Below, piece after piece: positions 1 to 8,411 of a stretch of DNA of 64,000 nt. The translations under genes and the position numbers were made by a program. Location: the NCBI RefSeq assembly GCF_013391635.1, contig NZ_JACAWU010000001.1:1240001-1304000 (forward strand), given 5' to 3'. This DNA comes from Natronomonas gomsonensis (lineage in GTDB: Archaea; Halobacteriota; Halobacteria; Halobacteriales; Haloarculaceae). The number at the start of each line of letters is the position of its first letter. Position 1 is the stretch's first letter. The notes below the pieces were generated by a model that had not been told where the DNA came from, made no database searches, and saw only the letters and a program-made list of their open reading frames with translations.

Positions 1-1084
1 CGGGGTGCATGTTCTCCATCGCGTCGAGGTTCCCGGCGGCGACCATCACGAAGTCCGTCGGGACGGGTTCGGTCTGAACCATCGCCCCCGAGGAGCGTTC
101 GCTCTGTCCGGTGATGGAGAACGCCCGCTCCTGAATCGCGGTCATCAGTTTCTGCTGGGAGCGGATGTCGAGGGTGTTCATCTCGTCGATGAACAGCACC
201 CCCTTGTTTGCCTTGTGGATGGCACCCGCCTCGACGCGGTCGTGGCTGGGCGTCTCCATGCCGCCGGACTGGAAGGGGTCGTGCCGCACGTCGCCGAGTA
301 GCGCACCGGCGTGAGCGCCGGTGGCGTCCTCGAACGGCGCGACCTGCTGGTCGGCGTTGTTGACGAGCAGGTTCGGCACCATGGCGTCGCTGCCGCGGCT
401 CATGTAGCGGAACGCGAGGTAGATGATACCACCGGCGATGATGCCGAGCAGGAGTTGCTCGGCGATGAGGATGGCGTAGCCGAACACCACGGCGATGATG
501 ATCCACATCAGGAAGCTCCGCATCTGGTTGCGCTTGCGGGCTTCCTCCTTGTGGGCCTCGACTATCTGTTCGCCCTTGCCCGCGGGCACCGTCCGCACTT
601 TCGGCTCGTTGCCGTCGTCGGGGTTGTGATAGACGAGAACGTCCTGCAGTTCCTCCTTCGGGAGGAGTTGGCTCATCGCCTTCGCGAGCATCGACTTCCC
701 GGTCCCTGGGGAGCCGATCATCATCACGTGCCGTCGCTGCTTGGCCGCCTTCAGGATGATGTCGCGGGCGTGGTCCTGTCCGATGACCTGGTCGACGAGT
801 CGGTCCGGAACCTCGATATCGTCGCTGGATTCGACCTGCAGTCCGCCGAGGAGGTTGTCCTCCTCGCTTTCGTCGATTTCGACTTCAGCATCGACGCGGA
901 CGTCGCTGCCGAGGTCCGAGCCATCCAGAAGCTCTTCGTCTTCGTCGAGTTGGTTGTTGGCCTCGTCTCGCCGCTGGGCCGGTCGGTCCATCGACTCCGG
1001 CTCCTCGGAGCCTCGCCGCTCCTCGTCGGTGGGCGGTCGTTCTTCGGGCTCGGAAGCCTCGTCCGTATCCTTTTCGTTGCTCAT
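1..1084 (-). CDS. lonB: Archaeal Lon protease LonB, N-terminal part (runs off the left edge)
   Basis: Membrane-anchored ATP-dependent protease of the archaeal LonB family; about 361 codons are visible and the Ser-Lys protease domain lies beyond the window. After an acidic, low-complexity first 75 residues there is an AAA+ module with Walker A GSPGTGKS near residues 124-131 and, near the edge, Walker B VLFIDEMNTLD. Between them sits a hydrophobic stretch of about 35-40 residues containing two transmembrane helices, the LonB hallmark that tethers it to the membrane. I prefer the ATG at 1084 (MSNEKD...) over the in-frame ATG at 1105, because the TATA-like element at about 1122-1131 is only some 22 bases from 1105. 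The promoter region is shared with the divergent NMN adenylyltransferase gene. The family identity is secure; the exact start is less so. Confidence 0.93.
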   Translation of the reverse strand, partial: MSNEKDTDEASEPEERPPTDEERRGSEEPESMDRPAQRRDEANNQLDEDEELLDGSDLGSDVRVDAEVEIDESEEDNLLGGLQVESSDDIEVPDRLVDQVIGQDHARDIILKAAKQRRHVMMIGSPGTGKSMLAKAMSQLLPKEELQDVLVYHNPDDGNEPKVRTVPAGKGEQIVEAHKEEARKRNQMRSFLMWIIIAVVFGYAILIAEQLLLGIIAGGIIYLAFRYMSRGSDAMVPNLLVNNADQQVAPFEDATGAHAGALLGDVRHDPFQSGGMETPSHDRVEAGAIHKANKGVLFIDEMNTLDIRSQQKLMTAIQERAFSITGQSERSSGAMVQTEPVPTDFVMVAAGNLDAMENMHP

Positions 1085-1224
1085 AGAACCGTTGCTGTTG
1101 TCCATATTAGGGCCCGGTCAATTCATATACTTTCTCCCCACGTCACACCCTGCCGACGGTCAAAATCGGCAGAAAGCGAGTAGATTGCTCGGAAAACGGA
1201 ACGTCGAGAACGCGTCTCGTCGGG

Positions 1225-1232
1225 TTTATAAA
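1225..1232 (+). promoter_or_regulatory. TATA box of the NMN adenylyltransferase gene
   Basis: The element TTTATAAA is centred about 26 bases before the ATG at 1255, the spacing expected for a leaderless haloarchaeal transcript. It supports the 1255 start. Confidence 0.75.
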
Positions 1233-1254
1233 ATCGGCTCACGACCCTCTCGGT

Positions 1255-1788
1255 ATGACGCGGGGGTTCTACATCGGCCGGTTCCAGCCGTTCCACGAGG
1301 GACACCACGCGATGGTCGAGCGCATCGGCGAGGAGGTCGAGGAACTCGTCGTCGGCATCGGGAGCGCAGACCAGTCGCATACGGTCCGCAACCCGTTCAC
1401 CGCCGGCGAGCGCATCATGATGATAACGAAGGCGCTCGTCGACATGGACGTCGTCACCTACGCGGTGCCCATCGAGGACCTCAACCGCAACTCCGTGTGG
1501 GTGAGCCACGTTCAATCGATGAGTCCGCGCTTCGAAGTGGCCTACTCGAACAACCCGCTCGTTTCACGACTGTTCGAGGAGGCGGGCATCGAGGTGCGAC
1601 ACTCCCCGATGTTCCGGCGCGAGGAGTTCGAGGGGACGGAGGTCCGAGAGCGCATCGCGACCGGCGGCGACTGGGAGTCGCTCGTCCCCGACGCGGTCGT
1701 CGAGGTCATCGAGGAGATCGACGGCGTCGACCGCATCCAGCAGATTACCGCAAGCGACGCCAACGGCGAGGGGAACCCCTCCGAATAG
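1255..1788 (+). CDS. Nicotinamide-nucleotide adenylyltransferase, archaeal type
   Basis: Transfers AMP from ATP to NMN to make NAD+, a late step of NAD synthesis, in the cytoplasm. The 177-residue length is normal for archaeal NMNAT. The nucleotidyltransferase signature GRFQPFHEGH occupies residues 8-17, and GTEVRERI near residues 128-135 corresponds to the second ATP-binding motif (usually ISxTxxR-like). The transcript appears leaderless. Only three bases separate its stop from the SAM hydrolase start, so the two are almost certainly cotranscribed. The last 15 residues are polar and probably disordered. Confidence 0.95.
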   Translation: MTRGFYIGRFQPFHEGHHAMVERIGEEVEELVVGIGSADQSHTVRNPFTAGERIMMITKALVDMDVVTYAVPIEDLNRNSVWVSHVQSMSPRFEVAYSNNPLVSRLFEEAGIEVRHSPMFRREEFEGTEVRERIATGGDWESLVPDAVVEVIEEIDGVDRIQQITASDANGEGNPSE

Positions 1789-1791
1789 TCG

Positions 1792-2565
1792 ATGATAACG
1801 CTCGCTTCCGACTTCGGAACGCCGTATCCGGCGGCGATGAAAGGAGTCATCCTCTCACAGTGTGACGCCCGTCTGGTCGATGTCGGCCACGACTTCCCCC
1901 GACAGGACGTTCGCGCGAGTGCCTTCTGGATCTCGGAGGTCCTCCCGGAATTCCCGCCCGCGGTCCACCTCGTCGTCGTCGACCCGGGCGTCGGCACCGA
2001 CCGCCGTGCGCTCGTCGTCCGTGCCGGTGACCACGCGCTCGTCGGCCCCGACAACGGCGTCCTGTTGCCCGCCGCCCGCCGACTCGCGAGCGGCGGTGAC
2101 GGCGACTACGACACCGACATCGACGCCTACGAACTCGAAATCGAGAACCCGCGCAGCTCGACGTTCCACGGGCGGGACGTCTTCGCCCCCGGCGCCGCGG
2201 CGGTCCACGAGGCCGGCATCGACCGACTGCCGGAACTCGACGGCGTCTCGCCGGCCGACGACGTGGTCGACCTCACGTTCCCAACCCCCGATATCGGTGA
2301 CGACGGCGCGAGCGGTGAGGTGCTCGTCGTCGACGACTTCGGTAACGTCGTCACGAACGTCCCCGGTGAGGTCCTCGACGGTCGCGAGCGAGTGACCGTC
2401 GACGACGCGGAGATTCCGGTCGTCCGCTCCTATGCCCACGCCGAAATCGGCGCGGCCGTCGCCACCGTCGGCAGCCACGACAACGTCGAGTTCGCCGTCA
2501 ATCGGGGCCGCGGCGACGAGGCCTTCGGGCTGTCGGCCGGCGACAGCGTCCGAATCGAGTGGTGA
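1792..2565 (+). CDS. SAM hydrolase / S-adenosyl-L-methionine hydroxide adenosyltransferase (DUF62 family)
   Basis: Member of the DUF62 family related to SAM-dependent fluorinase and chlorinase; most archaeal members use water or hydroxide to split SAM into adenosine and methionine. The 257-residue protein has the family's N-terminal TLASDFGTPY, then VVVDPGVGTDRRALVV and GPDNGVL around residues 63-88, and FHGRDVFAPGAA near residue 125. The C-terminal beta domain starts near residue 165 (VLVVDDFGNVVTN). It follows the NMNAT gene with a 3-base gap. Substrate specificity cannot be read from sequence alone; SAM hydrolysis is the family expectation. Confidence 0.92.
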   Translation: MITLASDFGTPYPAAMKGVILSQCDARLVDVGHDFPRQDVRASAFWISEVLPEFPPAVHLVVVDPGVGTDRRALVVRAGDHALVGPDNGVLLPAARRLASGGDGDYDTDIDAYELEIENPRSSTFHGRDVFAPGAAAVHEAGIDRLPELDGVSPADDVVDLTFPTPDIGDDGASGEVLVVDDFGNVVTNVPGEVLDGRERVTVDDAEIPVVRSYAHAEIGAAVATVGSHDNVEFAVNRGRGDEAFGLSAGDSVRIEW

Positions 2566-2568
2566 ACC

Positions 2569-3294
2569 TCACCCCGACAGTTCGCTCTCCCAGTCGCCGG
2601 CCGGCATCGAGTCGCCGGTGACGCCGCCCGGTGACTGCTCCAACAGCAACACGGCGGCCTCGTCCATCACGTCGGGGTCGAGAATCGACGCTCGCTCTTC
2701 GTCCGGCAGGTGGTCCCAGAAGTCGGTCTCGACGCGGCCGCCGGGGTCCAGACAGTTGACGTTGATGTCGGGTTCGACCTCCTCGGCCAGCGTCTTCGAG
2801 AACCCCTCGAGTGCCCACTTCGAGGCGACGTACGGTCCCCATCCCGCGGACCCCCGCCGACCGAGTCCCGAAGAGATGTTGACGACGTTTCCCGTCTCCA
2901 TCGCCGGAATCGCGTGTTTCGAACAGAGGAACGGCCCCGTGACGTTCACGTCCATGATGAGTCGCCAGTCCTCGACGGCTATCTCGGTCACCTCCCGCAA
3001 CTCGTCGTAGAGGCTCAACATCCCGACTGCGGCGTTGTTGACGAGGGCGGTGAGTTCGCTGTACTCCGCTACGGTCGTCTCGACGAGCGCCTCGACCGAC
3101 GGTTCGTCGGTCACGTCGGCCGGCACGGCGAGCGTCTCGCCGTCGGCGCTCTCGGCGACCGACCGGAGTTCGTCTTCGCTTCGCGCCGTCAGTACGGTGT
3201 TGGCTCCCTCGCGTGCGAACCGTTTTGCCATCGACGCGCCGAGTCCGCGGCTCGCGCCGGTGACGATGACCGTCTCTCCGTCGAGTCGTCCCAT
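2569..3294 (-). CDS. Short-chain dehydrogenase/reductase
   Basis: NAD(P)-dependent oxidoreductase of the classical SDR family, 241 residues. The N-terminal Rossmann signature is TGASRGLGASM (residues 12-22), the NNAA motif follows near residue 88, and the catalytic Ser and YxxxK appear as ISSG...YVASK around residues 140-160. A TATA-like element (CTTTTGTA on the minus strand, about 3314-3321) lies some 24 bases upstream of the ATG. It converges on the SAM hydrolase with only 3 bases between stops. The substrate is unknown; 3-oxoacyl-ACP reductase-like and sugar dehydrogenase-like members look similar. Confidence 0.88.
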   Translation of the reverse strand: MGRLDGETVIVTGASRGLGASMAKRFAREGANTVLTARSEDELRSVAESADGETLAVPADVTDEPSVEALVETTVAEYSELTALVNNAAVGMLSLYDELREVTEIAVEDWRLIMDVNVTGPFLCSKHAIPAMETGNVVNISSGLGRRGSAGWGPYVASKWALEGFSKTLAEEVEPDINVNCLDPGGRVETDFWDHLPDEERASILDPDVMDEAAVLLLEQSPGGVTGDSMPAGDWESELSG

Positions 3295-3465
3295 ATCGGT
3301 CCGTCGTAACGGGGCTACAAAAGTCGTCGCGTCGTGCTGTCGGTGAGCGTGGCTGCGAGGTCAGTCTTGATGGCATCGACTCCCGCTCGAACTGCCTGAG
3401 TTCGAAGTACGGCCCAACGCATTGAGACACTGGCCGAGGCGGTGGCTCATCGGGTGACGCTGCTC

Positions 3466-3481
3466 GAAAAGAAAAGCGGAC
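3466..3481 (-). terminator. T-rich terminator of the thermosome gene
   Basis: On the minus strand a CTTTTCTTTTC tract begins about 12 bases after the thermosome stop codon. Oligo-T tracts are the usual archaeal intrinsic terminators. Confidence 0.55.
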
Positions 3482-3491
3482 CGGGGCCGTC

Positions 3492-5072
3492 TTATTTCGC
3501 GGAGATGACGTCGTCGATGCGCGCGATCATCGTCGCCGCCTCGGTGGCGGACTCGACGGCTTCACGCTTGACGGCGGCGGGGTCGAGGATGCCGTACTCG
3601 ACGGGGTCGCCGACGTCGCCGGACTGGCCTTCGGTGATGAGGCCGGCCCGTCCCTCGGCGTCGTGGGTCGAGCGGAGCTCCACGAGCGCGTCGATGGGGT
3701 CCATGCCGGTGTTCTCCGCGAGGGTGCGCGGCAGCACGTCGACGGCGTCGGCGAACGCCTCGATGGCGAGCTGTTTGCGTCCCTGGATGCTGGCGGCGCT
3801 CGAACGGATGTGGTCGGCGATGGCGATTTCGGTCGCGCCGGCACCGGGGACGACGCCGCCGGAGTCCAGCGCCGCGGTGACCACGTCGAGAGCGTCACGG
3901 AGCGCACGCTCGAGTTCGTCGGCGACGTGTTCGGTGCCGCCGCGGGCGAAGACGGTGACCGTCTCGGCGGCCGCGCCGCCCTCGATGAAGGCGAGTTCGT
4001 CGGAGCCGAACGTCTGGACGCTGACGCTGTCAGCCCGGCCGAGGTCCGACTCCTCGATGTCGTTCAGCGTGCCGACGGTCTTGGCGCCGGTCGCGCGAGC
4101 GATGGAGCGGGCTTCGTCGTCGTCGACGCCGTCGAAGGCGAGAACGCCCTCGTTGGCGAGATAAGAGGCGACGAGGTCCTCGACGTCGCCGGTGACGAAC
4201 GCCACGTCGATGCCGGCGTCGGCGACGGCCTCGGCGTAGCCGCGGAGTTCGCCCTCCTCGGCCTCGATGGCCGCGTTGAGTTGGTCGACGCTGGAGATGT
4301 CGTACTCGGCGTCGATTTCGGCCTCCCGAACCTCGAGGTCGAGGTCCAGCACACCGATGGTCGCGTCCTCGACGGCCCGGGGCATGTCCTCGTGGAGGGG
4401 CTCCTCCTCGCTGATGACGCCCTGGACGAGTTCGGTCGCGGAGGCACCCGCGCCGGTCTGCGTGCGGATGGTGATGGCGTCGCGGTCGACGCCGGCATCG
4501 GTGCTGACCTGCTGGACTGCGGCGACGACGGTTTCGGCCAGCGCCGCGGCGTCGATGTCACCGGTGCCTTTGCCGGTCATCGACGACTCGGCGACGGCAC
4601 GGAGGAGTTCCTCGTCGAGTTCGTCTTCGAGGGTCTGTTCCTCGATGGCTTCGAGTGCCAACTGGGAGGCTTGCTGGTAGCCCTCGACGATGGTCGTCGG
4701 GTGAACGTCGTCGTCGAGGAGGTCCTCGGCCTGGGCGAGGAGCTGGCCGGCCAGCACGGAGGCGGTGGTCGTGCCGTCGCCGACCTCCTCCTCCTGTGTC
4801 TGGGCGACCTCGACGATCATCTGGGCCGCCGGGTGTTCGATGTCCATCTCCTGAAGGATGGTCGCGCCGTCGTTCGTGATGACGACGTCGCCGGAGTCGG
4901 AGACGAGCATCTTGTCCATCCCGCGGGGGCCGAGCGTGGTCCGAACGGACTCGCTTACGGCTTTGCCAGCTGTGATGTTCGACGATTGAGCGTCCTTGCC
5001 GCGGGTCCGCTCCGTGTCCTCGTTGAGAATGAAAAGCGGCTGTCCGCGCCGCTGGCGCATCTGCTGTGACAT
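3492..5072 (-). CDS. Thermosome subunit (group II chaperonin) lacking the GGM tail
   Basis: ATP-driven protein-folding chaperonin of the cytoplasm, 526 residues from the ATG at 5072 ([14 protein letters not shown]). It shows [12 protein letters not shown] and NDGATIL near the N-terminus, the catalytic [12 protein letters not shown], and the conserved [12 protein letters not shown] and IDDVI near the C-terminus. The protein stops directly after IDDVISAK. Most haloarchaeal paralogues continue into a Gly-Gly-Met-rich tail, so this copy most resembles the shorter Cct3 class (inference). An in-frame ATG at 5078 is possible, but the TATA element at 5099-5108 is placed best for 5072-5078. Other subunits of the ring must be encoded elsewhere. 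Confidence 0.96.
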   Translation of the reverse strand: MSQQMRQRRGQPLFILNEDTERTRGKDAQSSNITAGKAVSESVRTTLGPRGMDKMLVSDSGDVVITNDGATILQEMDIEHPAAQMIVEVAQTQEEEVGDGTTTASVLAGQLLAQAEDLLDDDVHPTTIVEGYQQASQLALEAIEEQTLEDELDEELLRAVAESSMTGKGTGDIDAAALAETVVAAVQQVSTDAGVDRDAITIRTQTGAGASATELVQGVISEEEPLHEDMPRAVEDATIGVLDLDLEVREAEIDAEYDISSVDQLNAAIEAEEGELRGYAEAVADAGIDVAFVTGDVEDLVASYLANEGVLAFDGVDDDEARSIARATGAKTVGTLNDIEESDLGRADSVSVQTFGSDELAFIEGGAAAETVTVFARGGTEHVADELERALRDALDVVTAALDSGGVVPGAGATEIAIADHIRSSAASIQGRKQLAIEAFADAVDVLPRTLAENTGMDPIDALVELRSTHDAEGRAGLITEGQSGDVGDPVEYGILDPAAVKREAVESATEAATMIARIDDVISAK

Positions 5073-5098
5073 AGTCATCACGTATGTCGTCAGCGGTT

Positions 5099-5108
5099 CT
5101 ATATAAAC
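5099..5108 (-). promoter_or_regulatory. TATA box of the thermosome gene
   Basis: On the minus strand the sequence reads GTTTATATAG, centred about 30 bases upstream of the 5072 ATG and preceded by a purine-rich BRE-like CGGAAC. It indicates a leaderless or near-leaderless mRNA and rules out the longer start at 5117, which lies upstream of the TATA box. Confidence 0.8.
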
Positions 5109-5162
5109 GTTCCGCAACGCCTCGCAGACGGGGCCGCCGGACGGCCGCTCAGTCCGGTGGTT

Positions 5163-6062
5163 TTATCTGCGGTCGTACACCGCAACGGCGCGGTCGGCAC
5201 GAGTCGACCACCCGTTGGGGTTCCGCCGTGGACTGCGGTCGGCGTAGCGGGCACGCAGTCCGTCTTTGTAGCCGGCGACGCTCCCGACGACGACGTCGCG
5301 GCCGTTGCCGAACCAGCTGGTCGGTTTCGCGTCGCCGCGGGCGACGTCCCGCAGCGTCGAGGCGGCGTCGGTGAACGCGTGTCGGACGGTTCGGAGCGAC
5401 ACCGTGGGATGGACGCCGTAGTTCTTCGCCATCCGGTAGGCCAGCGAGCGATACCGGGTGCGCCAGTTCCGTTCGGTCATGCCGCCGTCGGTGGCGGCCT
5501 CACGGGCGACGCACATGTCGGTGGCCCACGCCACGTCGTAGTCGAGGCCGGCGAGCCGGTGGGCCACATCGCGGGCGCCGCCGATTTCGAGGTACTCGTC
5601 GAAGCCATCCAGCTCTTCTAACACCTCCCGAGTGAAGGCGGCGTTGCCGCCGTTGAAGTAGGTGACCGTCCGCCCGCGAATTGTGCGTGACTCGCTCGTG
5701 TCGGTGGCGACGCCGGCGCGGAGCTGTTCGTGAGTCGGGCCGGTGACCGCGTCGGCGCCGTCGAGTGCATGGGTGACCGCATCGAGCCATCCCTCCTCGA
5801 CAGCCATGGTGGGGTTGACGAACGCGACGGCGTCGCCGCGGGCGCGGTCGAGGCCGGCGTTTCGGGCGACGTTGACGTTTCGGTCGTCGGTCTCGACGAG
5901 CACCGACACGTCCTCGCGGTCGCGGACCATCCCGCTGGTTCCGTCGGTCGACGGGCCGTTGACGACGAGTATTTCGGTGGGGACCTCCGCCGTGAGCGCG
6001 TCGAGACAGCTGCCGAGCTCGTCGCGGTCGTTCAGCGTCGGTACCACCACCGAGAGGTCCAT
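5163..6062 (-). CDS. Family 2 glycosyltransferase
   Basis: GT-A fold glycosyltransferase of 299 residues, probably transferring an activated sugar to a surface lipid, glycan or protein. The N-terminal nucleotide-binding strand is SVVVPTLNDRDEL (residues 4-16), followed by EILVVNGPSTDGT and the RNVNVARNAGLDRARGD segment. Where typical GT2 enzymes have a metal-binding DXD, this protein reads VAFVNPTMAVEEGW (about residues 93-106), with no Asp pair. The acceptor-side region FNGGNAAFTREVLEELDGFDE is intact. No membrane span is obvious. A TATA-like CTTTTAGG (about 6086-6093) lies 28 bases before the ATG. The substrate is unknown. Confidence 0.85.
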   Translation of the reverse strand: MDLSVVVPTLNDRDELGSCLDALTAEVPTEILVVNGPSTDGTSGMVRDREDVSVLVETDDRNVNVARNAGLDRARGDAVAFVNPTMAVEEGWLDAVTHALDGADAVTGPTHEQLRAGVATDTSESRTIRGRTVTYFNGGNAAFTREVLEELDGFDEYLEIGGARDVAHRLAGLDYDVAWATDMCVAREAATDGGMTERNWRTRYRSLAYRMAKNYGVHPTVSLRTVRHAFTDAASTLRDVARGDAKPTSWFGNGRDVVVGSVAGYKDGLRARYADRSPRRNPNGWSTRADRAVAVYDRR

Positions 6063-6108
6063 ACTCCGCCGTAGCGCGCCCGATGCCTAAAAGTTCCGCG
6101 GGTTCACC

Positions 6109-6819
6109 TCACTCGGTGACGCGGGCGTCCCAGTAGGAAACCGAGGCGAGACGGTCGCCGACCGGCGTCCGTCCGACCGCGGTGTCGAGCGCCCGGAACG
6201 GGCGGGCGACCCACCCGGGAACCGCCCGGTAGAAACCGTACGGAACGACGAAGTCGTGGGCGGCGTCGGCCAACTCGAGGTCGGCACCGAGTAGCAACTC
6301 CCGCACTTCTCGCTCGGAGTAGAGCCGCGACCCCATCGGCAGCGCCCAGTTGTAAATCGAGCGGGTGGAGTAGCGGTTGAACGTGTCGAAGAACACCTGG
6401 TTCTTCGAGACGCGCCGGAGTTCGGCCATGAACGCCTCCGGGTCGGGCGCCAGGTGGAAAAACCGCATCGCGAAGACGGAATCGAAGTAGTCGTCGGGGA
6501 ACGGCAGTCGACTCGCGTCGGCCTGCATGAAATCGAGGCTGTCGGTGACGCCGGCGGCGCGGGCCTTCGCCCGACCCTGTTCGAGCATCGCTTCGGAGAT
6601 GTCGACGCCGACGATGTCGGCGCCGCGGTCGGCGAGCATGACGGTGAACCGCCCCGTCCCGCAGGCGACTTCGAGGACGCGCTTGCCGTCCAGCGGCGCC
6701 AGCGCGTCCAACACCGCTTCCTTCTCGCGCCGGTCGATGAAGCGGCCGCCCTGCGAGAAGCGTTTGTCGTCGTACGCCTCCGCGATGTCGTCGGCCTGAT
6801 ACCACTCCTGTCCCTTCAC
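6109..6819 (-). CDS. Class I SAM-dependent methyltransferase
   Basis: Rossmann-fold methyltransferase of 236 residues starting at the GTG at 6819. The SAM-binding motif I is VLEVACGTGRF (residues 48-58), followed by DIVGVDISEAML, then FMQADASRLPFPDDYFD (post-motif and motif II/III). This pattern is shared with UbiE- and arsenite-methyltransferase-like enzymes, so the acceptor cannot be assigned. The GTG start is chosen because a TATA box (minus-strand CTTTTATG, 6845-6852) ends about 26 bases upstream; longer in-frame ATG starts would lie upstream of that promoter. It is separated from the glycosyltransferase by 46 bases that include that gene's own promoter. Confidence 0.88.
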   Translation of the reverse strand: MKGQEWYQADDIAEAYDDKRFSQGGRFIDRREKEAVLDALAPLDGKRVLEVACGTGRFTVMLADRGADIVGVDISEAMLEQGRAKARAAGVTDSLDFMQADASRLPFPDDYFDSVFAMRFFHLAPDPEAFMAELRRVSKNQVFFDTFNRYSTRSIYNWALPMGSRLYSEREVRELLLGADLELADAAHDFVVPYGFYRAVPGWVARPFRALDTAVGRTPVGDRLASVSYWDARVTE

Positions 6820-7217
6820 GCTACTCGAACCGACCCACCCGGGGCATAAAAGAATGCTGGATACAACGGCCACGGAGGCCCCCTCGCTCCCGACCGCGCG
6901 CGCCCCGCGCCGCGTTCGGCGGCCGCGCTGACAAGCGCCATCGCCGGCCGTCGAGTCGGGTATTCGGAGGCTGTGTTCTAGTTGAATAATTGATGTTTAT
7001 GGGGCCGAACCTCTCCGTTCGCCGAAACACCACGACACAGTTGTTCCAACGAATGTGAATGAACGTCCATCCGGCGGCAATTTTTGGGACGTATTTCGGG
7101 ACGGTACTACATGACGGAATACAGAGTATAAGGGGCCATAATACACACTTGAGTGTACCTATTGTTTTGTTACCCATATAGCGAAGCTTTACCAGTGGGT
7201 TCCACTCACGGACCTGT
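6820..7217. other. 398-base AT-rich control region upstream of a small HTH regulator
   Basis: No convincing gene is present. Bases 6960-7200 are visibly AT-richer than the surrounding coding DNA and hold several TATA-like elements (for example AGTATAAGG near 7126-7134 and GCTTTACC near 7187-7194). The latter is correctly placed, about 28 bases before the ATG at 7218. A short palindrome ACACT-TG-AGTGT lies at 7145-7156. The left end carries the methyltransferase promoter. I see no tRNA or rRNA signature. Confidence 0.6.
7145..7156. promoter_or_regulatory. 12-bp palindrome, possible operator
   Basis: ACACT and AGTGT arms around a TG centre form a perfect 5-bp inverted repeat about 30 bases upstream of the TATA element of the HTH gene at 7218. 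Its position fits a binding site for a dimeric regulator, perhaps autoregulation; this is inference only. Confidence 0.35.
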
Positions 7218-7496
7218 ATGAGCACGACCACGGAGGAACGCTCACGCCAGACCGACTCGCCGCTGTCAGACCCAGAGTTCCGCGAGCGGCTCCGGGAACT
7301 CCCCCCGAGCGCCAAACTCGTCGCGAAGGTCCTGGAGGACGCCTCGCCGCTCTCCCAGGGACAACTCGCCGAGGAGTCCCTACTCCCGGACCGCACGGTC
7401 CGCTACGCGCTCAACCGACTCGAAGAGGAAGACCTCGTCGACTCCCGGTACTCCTTCCACGACGCGCGCAAGCAAGTGTACTTCCTCATCGAATAA
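7218..7496 (+). CDS. Small winged-helix (MarR-like) transcription regulator
   Basis: A 92-residue single-domain winged helix-turn-helix protein. After about 25 polar residues, PPSAKLVAKVLEDASPLSQG leads into QLAEESLLPDRTVRYALNRLEEEDLV, the HTH with recognition helix near residues 55-70, and the wing at SRYSFHDARKQVYFL. The length leaves no room for a ligand domain, so it probably acts as a DNA-binding switch or with a partner. It is preceded by an unusually long AT-rich non-coding region containing a palindrome, which suggests tight regulation. The regulon is unknown. Confidence 0.85.
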   Translation: MSTTTEERSRQTDSPLSDPEFRERLRELPPSAKLVAKVLEDASPLSQGQLAEESLLPDRTVRYALNRLEEEDLVDSRYSFHDARKQVYFLIE

Positions 7497-7594
7497 CGAC
7501 ACGTCTCCCACGCGTCCCGGTTTCTCGTTTTCCCGGCCCAGCGAACGCTTCGCCGTGGCTCACAACTAAGCCGTCGCCCCTCCACGCGAGTGAT

Positions 7595-8365
7595 ATGCAC
7601 ATAGAGCGCGTACCCGTCGAGGTTCCCACTCGGGCACCGACCGGACGGACCGCCTGTTACGTCGTCGGCGACGACGGGGCCCTGCTCGTCGACCCGCCGG
7701 CGCTCGACGAGCGCATCGAACGGTACCTCGACGATGTCGAACACGTCGCCGTCACCCACCACCACCCGGACCACGTCGGTTCGGTCGCCGACTACGCCGA
7801 GGCCGCTGACGCGGCCGTCTGGTGTCGTTACGGCCGCGAGAGGGGGTTTCGAGACGCCACCGGCGCGATTCCCGACCACACCTTCCGGGAGGGCACGACG
7901 ATACCGACCGGCGACGGCGACGTGACCGTCCGGGAGACCCCCGGCCACGCCCCCGAACACGTCGCCTTCGAGGCCGGCGACGACCTCCTCTCCGGTGACC
8001 TCGCCGTCGCCGCCGGGAGCGTCGTCGTCGGCGACCCCGAGGGCGACGTGCGGGCGTATCTCACCAGTCTCCGCCGCGTCATCGCGATGGCCCCCGGCCG
8101 TCTGTATCCGAGCCATGGACCAGTCATCGAGGACGTTCGCGGGACCTGCGAGCGACTCATCACCCACCGCCTCGACCGCGAACGGCGCGTCCTCGCGGCC
8201 GTCGAATCGGGCAACCGAACCGTCGCCGACATCCTCGATTTCGCCTACGAGAAGGACCTCACCGGCGTCCGTGACCTCGCCGGCGCGACGGTGCGTGCCC
8301 ACCTCTGGAAACTCCACCACGAGGGACGAATCGAATGGGACGGCGCCCGCGCCGACCCGACCTGA
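7595..8365 (+). CDS. Metallo-beta-lactamase fold hydrolase with C-terminal winged helix
   Basis: A 256-residue protein with the metal-binding signature THHHPDH (HxHxDH, residues 55-60), a third His at PGHAPEHVAF (near residue 112), the bridging Asp at SGDLAV (near residue 133) and YPSHGP near residue 168. The last 60 residues (RTVADILDFAYEKDL...LWKLHHEGRIEWD) resemble the winged helix of LACTB2-like enzymes. A TATA-like element CAACTAAG lies about 28 bases upstream. The family includes thioesterases, glyoxalase II-like enzymes and endoribonucleases, so the substrate stays open. Confidence 0.88.
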   Translation: MHIERVPVEVPTRAPTGRTACYVVGDDGALLVDPPALDERIERYLDDVEHVAVTHHHPDHVGSVADYAEAADAAVWCRYGRERGFRDATGAIPDHTFREGTTIPTGDGDVTVRETPGHAPEHVAFEAGDDLLSGDLAVAAGSVVVGDPEGDVRAYLTSLRRVIAMAPGRLYPSHGPVIEDVRGTCERLITHRLDRERRVLAAVESGNRTVADILDFAYEKDLTGVRDLAGATVRAHLWKLHHEGRIEWDGARADPT

Positions 8366-8411
8366 GTCGGTCGAACACGCTTCTTATCTCTTTGGACCCG
8401 AAAGGCGGGGC

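Noticed and set aside
6821-7396. 191-residue frame antisense to the HTH regulator and its promoter
   Set aside because: Product is basic and low in acidic residues, unlike haloarchaeal proteins, and it covers the AT-rich control region.
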